Source of the DNA: Podospora bellae-mahoneyi
Lineage: Eukaryota > Ascomycota > Sordariomycetes > Sordariales > Podosporaceae
Assembly (NCBI RefSeq): GCF_035222275.1
Contig: NC_085881.1
Span: 3,410,001-3,474,000, forward strand
Direction: 5' to 3'
DNA: 64,000 nt
The translations under genes and the position numbers were made by a program. The notes below the pieces were generated by a model. It was not told the DNA's origin. It ran no database searches and saw only the letters and a list, made by a program, of their open reading frames with translations. Each line of letters starts with the position of its first letter. Position 1 is the stretch's first letter. This document shows positions 35,184 to 44,020 of this stretch, in pieces.

Positions 35184-36680
35184 TCAGCCTTGCCCCCTAT
35201 ACTTCATCTTGACCCATCTCCATATACGCATTCTACCCTCTTCCGAATCGTCAACATGTTTTACCAGCACTGCCTCCCACCACTCGCGCGTAAGCTGCGC
35301 ATCAGTCCCGGCCAGAGCCGCAACCCGATACGCTACCCAAACAATGTCAAAAGCGAGCCGCATCTTCATTTTGGTGTCATAATCTGCAACCTCCGGGATT
35401 TTGATCACAGTTCCAGTCGATATCGGTGTGAGAAAAAGCTTCCCTAATTGTGGGTGATTCAACTCGACGCCTTGTCTTGGTTTGACTAAGCATTTGCAGC
35501 GGTTAGCAATATCTTCTTGGTCATGTCTCACAGCAGTGGACTATCTTCGAGAGAGAAATAGCTCGTGTTGATCCAATGAAGCTGGAGCTGGGTTTTCGAC
35601 CCCTCCTTGTCGAATGCTTTGCTGTCAGGATTAAGATATTTGAGGCCGAAGCGGGCGTGCCTCCATAGTCTTTTGACAGTGAGACCCAGGCAGATCTGAT
35701 TCCAGCTTTCATTGTGGATAAATTTCTCTTCGACTTCTGATGAGCCAGAAGGGCGAAAAAGATCCTTGCTGGAGTTGATGTCGATGGCGAAATCAAAGAG
35801 CAAAGGCCATGTTTGCTCCAAGCACTGGAGAAATTCCTTGGTCTTCCCAAGGTCACGGTTGACTAGAGGAGAAACGATGTGACCGATCTCAGTGCGGTAC
35901 ATCTCTGATACCGTCCCCTTAATTAGACACGTGTTTTCGGTGCTGCTACAGGGCGGATGATCCGTCTCATAGTCCTCGAGAGCTTCTAGTCCTTCAAAAG
36001 CTAGAGGCAGCATTGACTATTAGTGACTGTATGTTAATACTGTTTCTACTCCACCTCAACCTACACATTTGGATCAAGGGCCTGATTGCCCGTAGTCTGC
36101 CACACCATTTAAGTACCTCCTCATCTGACATTGTCTCTTTCGCCAACTTGTTCAGCGTAGCCAGTAGGGTGACGGCCAACATAGCAGCAAACGCCTCGTC
36201 ATCGAGCTCCATCGGCTCGGCGCAAAAGAGAGAGAGCCGGGCTTAAACCTTTTTAACCAGGTTGTATCGCTCATCCAGTTTCTGGACTCAGAAAACATCT
36301 TCACCTCGTGGAGGGTTTGGGGCTGAAAGCAGCCGAAAAAGCCGTTTTACATCGAAGAACGTGGTGTCAGGGGTGGAGAGCTGAGGTTTGAAATCCACTT
36401 GAGCGCCTTGCAGTTCGAATATATCTTCTACTATGCGTAGGAAAGGGACGTCGACATCAACCAGCTTGATATTTGGCCGGGTGTAGGGTTTGATGACTTC
36501 TTCAATGAACCATTCCTCATCGGCTCAGCAACCCCTGAGCCAGTCGACATCCTCTTCGCTGGTTTGGGGCTCAACACTCGCCACGCTGAATTCCTTTTCT
36601 TGAATACCGGGGTTGCGAGTTGATGCTAGGAAGAGGTTTGAAGGTTGAGTAATGGTTGGGAGGTTGTGCTTTTGAAGTGA
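35184..36680 (-). pseudogene. Decayed HNH-nuclease-like fungal protein gene
   Basis: The minus strand carries pieces of one protein in order: a P/S/T-rich start near 36650, the segment PNIKLVDVDVPFLRIVEDIF, then MELDDEAFAAMLAVTLLATLNKLAKET, then a domain with CLIKGT...GHIVSP and HNESWNQICLGLTVKRLWRHARFGLKYLN. That last domain is laid out like the PF13391-type HNH domain common in filamentous fungi (cysteine, then histidine, then the SWNQI.L...L...W...FGLKYL block). Several in-frame stops occur in the first 400 bp and the final typical intron (GTGAGA...GCTAACC...TTAG near 35470-35530) leaves the frame off by one, so I call it a host pseudogene. The HNH assignment is from pattern only; a normal gene with more introns is a weaker alternative. 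Confidence 0.55.
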
Positions 36681-37813
36681 TGAAGTTGGGGAAGGTGTGA
36701 GTCAGTCAGTTTGAAAATCAAATCAAGAGGGCAATCGCCGGAAGTCAGGGAAGGAACTGCTTGCTGCAGTCATGGCCATTCGGCAGGAGCAGGTGTCTGG
36801 TGAAAATAAACGGCAGGAGCAAACTGATCTCCGGCCGTGTTGAGCTGCCTTTCAAACCTAATGACTGCCGATATTTCTTTGGGCCCGTCGTTATCACCAC
36901 CGTTTTCAACTCAGTACTGCAAGCAACGATTCAGTACTGCAAACAACTATTATAAGACTTTGAACAATGTATCCATGTCGAATCAACTGTCATTTCAGCT
37001 CCTCTAAATATCCCATCGTCTTTTATAGTTCGCCCGACCAATCCCTACAACACCCTCACGAAAGCATAAAGAATTACAGAGTTCATCGCACACGGCAATT
37101 TGATGATCAACATATAATATGTCACTCTTCCTGATATGCAAACGTTGTGGTAGGTCTTTTTCGATATCTAATTGGACAAGACAGACGTGTTGGCGATGCA
37201 TACCAATCATCCCCATCTTGATCCAATACGACAAACTAACCGATCTATTCTCCTGCCTTCAAACGGCACAGCAAACCTACCCTATTGTCTTTACATCACC
37301 TGGCGGAAGATTCCCTACTCAGGAACAACATCCAGATCTCACCTTACACGCGAGATGAGCAAGCAGTCCATGTTGTGTTTGGCTGTTGTATCTAACGTAT
37401 TAAGAGGCGATTGACCTGAGCCTTGCGAGAAAAAAAGAGAAAAAAAGGCAAAAGCTCGCTGGCCAAACTCCGTAGAGGCGACCAGCTACGAAACCCTCGG
37501 TAGGGTTTTCTTCGTAATGGGGGGGCGGTCGAAGGGGGGGTCGAATTCCTTGAAGGCCATCTCGAAAGACAGAGCCTCGCTGAGGAACCGAATTCAGGTG
37601 TCCACAGAGCCTTGTTTCCAAGGGGCATTGTTCGTTGCCTGATCCGGGCTGCCTACGTCTTACCCGCTGAACCATTTGACCATTCCAGTTACCAAATGAG
37701 TGCGTAGGCAGTTGTTGGAAGTTGGTTGCGAGAGGTGGTATGTATAACCATAGTCTGGACAGTCCATCCTGTCAGCGAGGGTCGCTCTGCTTACTCTCGC
37801 ATCAACCGCCACC
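36681..37813. other. Intergenic region, nothing recognised
   Basis: 1.1 kb with short ORFs only. No gene, RNA or repeat I can support. Confidence 0.35.
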
Positions 37814-38745
37814 ATGTCTACCGAACAGTCTCGCAACTCGTCGCCCTCATGGAGTGCTCGTAATCTCCATTTTGCACCCGTTACTGATTCTTCTTTTCCC
37901 AGCGCAGCTAAAACACCATCAATTTCCGCACTTCCCCCTACCGTGCTCTTCCTAACCATTTCCCACTACATTCGACCCTTCTCTTGTATTCCCGATCCCT
38001 CCTCCGGATAATTTACCTCACAACCACAATATTTCTAATCTCCTTCACAGCCGGCCTGCTGAACACCTCCCTCTCCATCGCCCAAAACCTCCTTTTCTAG
38101 CCACTATTCAATCAGCCCCCTCCTTCTCCCCTCCGCTATTTTGTCCATCACCAGCCCCCGAATTATATTCTTATCTAGACTCTTTCTCTTCTCGCTCGCA
38201 CCGCTGGGAAGGGACTGTCAAGGTCATTTAACGACTTGGTAATAGCGAAAGCAGTGCAGGGAGTAGCGATGGGAATGGCGGTGGTTGATCCAGGTTAGAA
38301 TTATTGGGTGGCGGCTTTTCCGGCGCAGATATTTACATCCTGTGAGTCCATTGTTGAGTCTTGATAAGACAAAGATGCTGACATTGGCCGATCCTATTTT
38401 TTGTCTGAGCTTGATTGTCATCTCACAACAATTTGACTTGGAGAGACTTGGGCCGGAGATGGAAAGCGTTGGCTGGCGGTTCATTCATCACAGCGGCGCA
38501 ACTGGGGACATCGATCGAAATGATGGCGGTCATCACGCCAACATTAGGTGGTGAGCAACACCAGATTACCCCTATTAAAAGCCGGAGCTACGCTCCCCAA
38601 AACTACAGCTAACCAGTAGTTCTCCCCCTTTGAGCACGAAGTCCTCGACATCAACCCGGGAGAAGAAACGGACAGGCTGGACAGTAACAGCAACGCCAGG
38701 GTGATGAGCAGCAACTCAATGAACGAGACTATTATTATAAGTTAA
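37814..38745 (+). pseudogene. Possible decayed membrane-protein gene
   Basis: Starts with an ATG and a plausible N-terminus (MSTEQSRNSSPSWSARNL, residues S/P-rich), then hydrophobic pieces in shifting frames (LLRIIYLTTTIFLISFTAGLL near 38000-38080, KAVQGVAMGMAVVDPG near 38250, KALAGGSFITAAQLGTSIEMMAVITPTLG near 38465-38550), and ends with an acidic tail (FEHEVLDINPGEETDRLDS) before a stop at 38743-38745. Some frame changes might be introns, but in-frame stops also occur. I cannot name the family. Confidence 0.35.
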
Positions 38746-39041
38746 TAGGAGAGTGTCATGTCGAGGGTCTGATGTATTATAACACTTCCCGGATAAGGAG
38801 GTTAAAGGATGGGATTACACGCTTGGTGTAGCACGGGATGGTGTTTTTGCGCTGGTCAACCTCTCCATACGTACAAGATTTACATGGTCCTGATAGCATG
38901 AGCAATATGCTGTACCTCTCCTACATATCCGCTGTCACTACACAGTACATTCTATCTTAGTGGAGGCTGGAAGGGCGCTGGTGTTCAAAAAAATAATGAT
39001 GCCTGCTGGGAAGGTGGGGGACAAGCAAAATATCAAGCTTT

Positions 39042-39115
39042 TGATTTCGTCCAGGCTCGAACTGGAGACCTTCAGTGTGTTAGACTGACGTGATAACCAA
39101 CTACACCACGAAACC
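39042..39115 (-). tRNA. tRNA-Val (anticodon AAC)
   Basis: 74-nt cloverleaf on the minus strand. Acceptor GGTTTCG/CGAAATC, D arm with GTGTAGTTGGTTATCAC, anticodon stem TCAGT/ACTGA with loop CTAACAC (anticodon AAC), T arm CCAG/CTGG with loop TTCGAGC. A and B boxes are both strong and there is no intron. It agrees closely with other fungal tRNA-Val(AAC) genes. A run of four T follows after about 11 bp on the minus strand side. Confidence 0.92.
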
Positions 39116-39613
39116 TCATACTTTGATGCTGCCTGTGTGAGAAAATAGTGTATACATACGTTAAACTAAACTCGATGTTGGAGGTTACCAAGATACTTCA
39201 GTTTTGAGCCACGGAGCCCCTGAAGCCCGCGAATCCCAATTCCCACAACCTGCCAAACAGTAACACAATAAAGCTAGGCGCAGAACTATTTGCATTGCTG
39301 TCTAGCTTATCCCAGTGGCCTCACTAGGTTTAAGGACACAAAAATTTATCGTTGCATCCTAGGGCGTTTTTATTATATGACTAGGTAAATTATCATGCCG
39401 CCTACAGAACCTTTCTGCTGTTGTTTGGTGAAATAATTCCCTTGCCAGCGGTGCCTCAAATCTCGTTATGTCCACCAAGACCCTTTCTACCCAGCGAAGT
39501 CGAGCTGAACGGCACACGAATCCCAGAATTCTGCCCAATCCTGGAAATGATCCAAGCACTCGTGTGCTTCGTGATCAAGCAACAAATGCAAGGCCTTGTA
39601 TCCAGCTAGCTGC
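39116..39613. other. Intergenic gap
   Basis: 498 bp between the tRNA-Val and the stop of the next gene; nothing recognised. Confidence 0.35.
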
Positions 39614-41338
39614 CTAAGCATCCCTGCGAAACGCATACTTCCAAAGCCCTCTAGGAGGCTCCGGAAGACCAGACTGTTCCTCCCACAGCTCATCTCCCCT
39701 CACCAACCGCTCAACCTTCTCCTTCAACTGATCTTCAAACACCCTCGACCTCTCCTCCTCCCAAAATGGGTCCTCAATCGAGTAAGTGTGTTTGCTTGGT
39801 TCGACCAAGTTGGCGCAAAACCTGGCCAAAACCGCGTGAGAGGAGGAGTTCGGCTGACCCCAGAGTCGAAGGGGTGTGATGATACGATGGTATGCTTCTA
39901 TAATGGCGCGGTCCTGCTCCGCCGTCATGTCAACCCGGTCGTCCGGCGCGCCCCAGTCGCTCACATCGGCCATCACTACGCGGAGCGTCAGCCCGCGCAG
40001 GTTGAGCTTGTCCTTGGCCCAATCGACGGTAGCGAGCCAGTCCTTCTGTGCGGGCGAGTCGTCCTGAGGCCAGACTTCCCAGTTATACGGTGGGAAGACT
40101 ACTTCGAGAGAGCGGAGCATGTCGAGGCAACCCTGGGGAACGACGTCGCGGAGAAACTCGCTCACTGCGAAGCGATCGAACGGGTACTGGCGAGGCGACA
40201 GCTCCTCGTGGTTTGGCACGTCCGATGGGGAGGAGGAGTCGTAGTCGTGCACGACGAAGCGGTTCTGTGAGAAGAAAACCACCTGGGCGTCGAGGTAGAG
40301 GGTGCGGCAGATGAGAAACAAGTCGGTTGGGGCCGCCCAGCACCGGCAAGAATCCGAAGCGGCGGAATGCTGAAGACGGCAGAAGCAACCAATGGTCCAG
40401 CATTCGACGAACTGGCATCCGTTGTGTACTTCAGGAGGACACGATGCGCCGTACTCGCACCCGACGCGGCACAAGGAATATTTCCTGGATGTTCGACCTT
40501 GCCTACTCCATGTGACCTCGTTCCACGGGGTAACGAGGTCAGTATACTCGAGTATGCGGAGACGAAGCTCTTGTGGAAGCTTGAGCAAGTGACTGGCTAA
40601 TGGCGCCGTCGAAGAGGACAGGCACGGCTTAGTGAGCGCATCGGGTGCCGTCTGGCTGATGCCACGAGCGTGTTTGACGGCGGCATCGGCAATCTGTTGA
40701 AGCTGGCTGTTTGTCTTCCGGCAGAGTCGAACGTGGCAGTTGGCCAATGGCGATAGGAGCTTTAGGGGCACCACTGCCAGTTGAGCTGCCTCGACATCGT
40801 CTTCCTGAACGTCACAAACGAGCTTTATTTCCAGAGCTCGGGGGTTGACATGAGCCGACATGTAGGTAGCCGCGTCCGTCCACTCGGCAAGCATATCCTT
40901 CGTAGATGAGACCGAAAGAGTGGCCGGGGCTTGATGCAGGCCGCCATGGGCGTGGGAGCAGTAGGTCTGGCCATCGTAAGGGTATACACGTAGCAAATGG
41001 CAGCAGTATGAGTGGTTGCCGTCTTCAGGTTGATGGCACGAAGCCTCATTCAGAATGACCCTGAGTGAGGTTAAAGACGCCAAGGACCGGGATGTAAGAG
41101 ATCTCAAAGGCGCAAGGGAGTGAGGGCTGGTGTAGCGGATGATGAACCTGTTCCTCGAGTACAGCAAAGTAGATGCTTCCTGGTAGATGATTTTGCAGGA
41201 AATCAATAAGCCAAAGAATTCTGTTTCCTGGCCGTTCAACCTGAAAAAGTGCGGGTGATAGTCTGCCAAACCAACCCATTCATAGATCTGACGGCGTATG
41301 TCCGGAGACAGTCGCAAAAACGGGGGAGTGCACTCCAT
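39614..41338 (-). CDS. F-box-like / DUF7730-type protein with two related modules
   Basis: A single exon of 574 codons. Two copies of the same module are visible. Each begins with an F-box-like helix (LRLSPDIRRQIYEWVGLAD near residue 8 and LKLPQELRLRILEYTDLVT near 248) and continues to a strand in which a cytosolic list item is read as Y/F-S-R/Q-N-R-F-I/V (LLYSRNRFIIRYTS and VFFSQNRFVVHDYD). A conserved CKIIYQEA or CRTLYLDAQ segment precedes each strand. This is the layout of the many fungal proteins annotated as F-box or DUF7730. A cysteine-rich insert (CRVGCEYGASCPPEV to CRCW) sits inside module two. Such proteins are thought to be adaptors, but no partner or role can be deduced. Confidence 0.75.
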   Translation of the reverse strand: MECTPPFLRLSPDIRRQIYEWVGLADYHPHFFRLNGQETEFFGLLISCKIIYQEASTLLYSRNRFIIRYTSPHSLAPLRSLTSRSLASLTSLRVILNEASCHQPEDGNHSYCCHLLRVYPYDGQTYCSHAHGGLHQAPATLSVSSTKDMLAEWTDAATYMSAHVNPRALEIKLVCDVQEDDVEAAQLAVVPLKLLSPLANCHVRLCRKTNSQLQQIADAAVKHARGISQTAPDALTKPCLSSSTAPLASHLLKLPQELRLRILEYTDLVTPWNEVTWSRQGRTSRKYSLCRVGCEYGASCPPEVHNGCQFVECWTIGCFCRLQHSAASDSCRCWAAPTDLFLICRTLYLDAQVVFFSQNRFVVHDYDSSSPSDVPNHEELSPRQYPFDRFAVSEFLRDVVPQGCLDMLRSLEVVFPPYNWEVWPQDDSPAQKDWLATVDWAKDKLNLRGLTLRVVMADVSDWGAPDDRVDMTAEQDRAIIEAYHRIITPLRLWGQPNSSSHAVLARFCANLVEPSKHTYSIEDPFWEEERSRVFEDQLKEKVERLVRGDELWEEQSGLPEPPRGLWKYAFRRDA

Positions 41339-42303
41339 GCTGTAATAATATTGCTGTTGGTTGGTATGCGAAAGCGGTCCGGTGTAGGCTCAGGTAAGGG
41401 ACGGTCAGAATATGAAGAAAGGGAGGGGTTGGGAGGAAAGTGTACCTAGCCTAGCTGGCGCAGGCGGCAAAGAGTTGTCATTGGTTTTGGGTTGCCAGGG
41501 GTCTACAGTTGAGCCACTGATGGCAGTGCTAAAGGTGGGGCAAGGTAAGGTAGCGACTACTGAGCCAGTAAGCGACCTCAGGTGCCTCAAGCGTGCACCT
41601 ATGTCTTTCGCCCGTATTGCGGAATCCGGCATCGTGTTCAGGGTCGGTGGGCCGCGACGTCAACACCAACGTTACGGTGGGATGCGGTGGATACGTTGAG
41701 TTTCATCAACGTCTACAAATAGACATATCGAGCTTCAGCGACCGCATCGTATGTAACATACGCCCTAGTAACTCTGCTTGCTAGATTCAGCCCCAGACCT
41801 GCTCGGCCAACTCAGGCACCGCACAAAGGCAGGATAATGTCTCACATCGTCTGGCTGCCGCTATCGATTCGTAATCTAGGTGCTGTATTAGATACTCTCG
41901 TGACGAGACGGCCTGATGGCCACTTTCATGTCTGCGGCAATGGCCTTACGCCGCCGTCCAACCCGTTCGTTATGAGCTAGTGTTTGAGGGTCCAGGTCTA
42001 AAAACAACTACCAAGGTCTAACATGAAGATATTCCCAACTCAAGTACCGCGCGTTCAGCAGTATAAGAACTCAAGAGGCAAACTGCATATCACAGCTTCT
42101 ATCCTCATCACTACTCACTCAACACAGCATCTTCTTTGTCAATTCCTCTCTCATCATCATTCTCGCTAGCCGAGAATCAACGATCTTCGTCAACAGGTTC
42201 TCATTATCATTTTCCGCTCCCATCGCTAAACGAGAAGCCATCACCCTCACTCTCTAAACACTACTTTTTTCCATCAATAATCCCACCCCTCCTTTCTTTC
42301 AAT
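41339..42303. promoter_or_regulatory. Divergent intergenic region
   Basis: 965 bp between divergent genes. A TATAAGA at 42062-42068 lies about 240 bp before the start at 42304 and may belong to its promoter. Nothing else recognised. Confidence 0.35.
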
Positions 42304-42921
42304 ATGGCCTACTCGATGACCAGACACGACAGCGGCAGCAACGCCACCTGGACCAAGATCATCGTCTCCAAGACGGACTACCGCGACATCATGTGGACCG
42401 ACCTCCTCAAGGTCGCCGAAGACCACTGGAGGTGGGTCCAGGCCCAACCCGGCGCCTACACCCACGGGGAGTCCTGCCTCGTCGCCGCCCTCTTCCTCCC
42501 CTCCACCAAAGGCGGCGTCATCTTCTTGTCTACCATCCCCCGGGGGAGCAAGCACAGGGAGATGATGAACGGCGCCCGCGCCGCCCCCGCCTGGTTCCAC
42601 GCTACTACGGGGGGCACCAACCTCAACACCAACCTGCGGCTCCATGCCGAGGATGGCGCCGAGTTCCTCTTCGAGACATCACCGCACTCCAAGGGCCTCG
42701 TCAGCAGGAACCTCCAATACGTCACCCCGGATCGCGACAACGCCCACAGCCGCATGAAGCTGGCCGTCTGGGGTCGCCATAAGACCTCGCCTGCCCAAGG
42801 CGAGAGCATCGCGCTGTGCACGGTTGGCGAGAAGCAGCCCAAGTGCCCGGTTGTGGCGCGGGCGCTGAATATTGCCTACTGCGAACGGTACAAGGTTCGG
42901 TTTGAGCAGGAGCACAGATAA
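42304..42921 (+). CDS. Unrecognised 205-residue protein with an H-A-E motif
   Basis: Intronless frame of 206 codons. The ATG at 42304 is chosen because the upstream in-frame 56 codons are a low-complexity S/P/H-rich leader typical of a transcribed UTR. I do not recognise the family. Visible features are a W-rich helix (EDHWRWVQAQP), a two-strand stretch (CLVAALFLPSTKG, GVIFLSTIPRGSKH), an LHAEDGAEFLFE helix (His-Ala-Glu near residue 121), and a late C-x8-C segment (LCTVGEKQPKCPVVARAL). There is no signal peptide, so it is probably intracellular. The H-A-E followed by a strand and cysteines recalls the order of zinc sites in the cytidine-deaminase fold, but the PCxxC motif itself is missing. 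Codon use is strongly GC-rich in third positions. Confidence 0.7.
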   Translation: MAYSMTRHDSGSNATWTKIIVSKTDYRDIMWTDLLKVAEDHWRWVQAQPGAYTHGESCLVAALFLPSTKGGVIFLSTIPRGSKHREMMNGARAAPAWFHATTGGTNLNTNLRLHAEDGAEFLFETSPHSKGLVSRNLQYVTPDRDNAHSRMKLAVWGRHKTSPAQGESIALCTVGEKQPKCPVVARALNIAYCERYKVRFEQEHR

Positions 42922-44020
42922 GCAGCTTGTTATCCTCCTACCTTGGCAGTGGTAATGGCTTAACGAAGCAGTGGCGAGAAATGGGTGGCAGTCTTTGGAG
43001 TTGGGCGGTAGCATTTTGTTTTTGCTTTTTTGAATTTGGGATAGACGGGATGGTAGTATGGTTCTGGATACGAGTCTGGTAGTGGCGGGATTATAATGGC
43101 TGGCACCATACAGGTTGGGTTAGTTAGATTAGGTAGCTTACTGGATACTCCTAAATATATGGATAGATATCTGCATATCAGGGGCGCTCTTAGGCCCTCT
43201 TCCAACATTCACTGGACTTTTGTGCAACACCACGTTTCTGGATTTAGTGACTGAGATGAGCCTTCGCTTTGGATACTAGAACGTACCCCTCAGTTCTTAT
43301 TTTGCTTCAGGTACAGTACAAGGAATCCGTACACTGTGAACATACTTCTTTATTTCTTAACTTTCATATTATCAAACATTTCGGGAGATTCCTAAAGGCC
43401 TTAGAAACAGTCACACAAGTACTAGTGACAGAGTGAGAGACAGATAAGAGAAAGGAAAAGGGAGAAAGGTGAAGAGAAAGAGAAAAAAAGAGAGAAAGAA
43501 AAAGAGAGAAAAAAAAGAGAGAAAAAAAGAAAAAGAAAAAGAACATCACCCTCAAATAGAAACAATTCCATCATCAAAACTCCTCACAAATAGACATCTG
43601 CCGAAAGGCCTATTTCAAAGTTTGAACCACGCTTCAGAGAACTTTTCATTTCCGATAAAATCTTTGTGTCTCGCTATATGTGCAATGGGTGCTATCATGA
43701 CTTTTGCCCTACTAGACTCTTTTCCCTACCCACTTGACAACACAACCATGTGCTGAAACAATATCTCGGTGAAGTCAAAACAAGAAGTCTATGAGATCAA
43801 GGATATTGCGACCTGTATTTCAGGACACCCATTCTCAACCTGGTCTGGCGATGGAGTTTGCAAAGTGCATATGCGTGTGGATAGGTATATAGGTAAGATA
43901 CCTTACGGAAAGAGGTTTTCTAGCGGGTAGAATTATGCAAGTATGCAAATAGTTCGTAAAATCATACTATGCTTAGTTCCCGCCCACAGCACAAAAATAT
44001 CCACCTCCTCTCACTCCCAC
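42922..44020. other. Tail-to-tail intergenic region
   Basis: 1.1 kb between two convergent genes, containing the polypurine tract listed separately. No gene seen. Confidence 0.35.
43430..43541 (+). repeat. Polypurine GA/AAAG tract
   Basis: About 110 bp that is almost purely A and G on the plus strand, made of GAGA, AAAGAGA and GAAAAAG words. Low-complexity sequence that could adopt triplex-type structure; no coding value. Confidence 0.85.
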
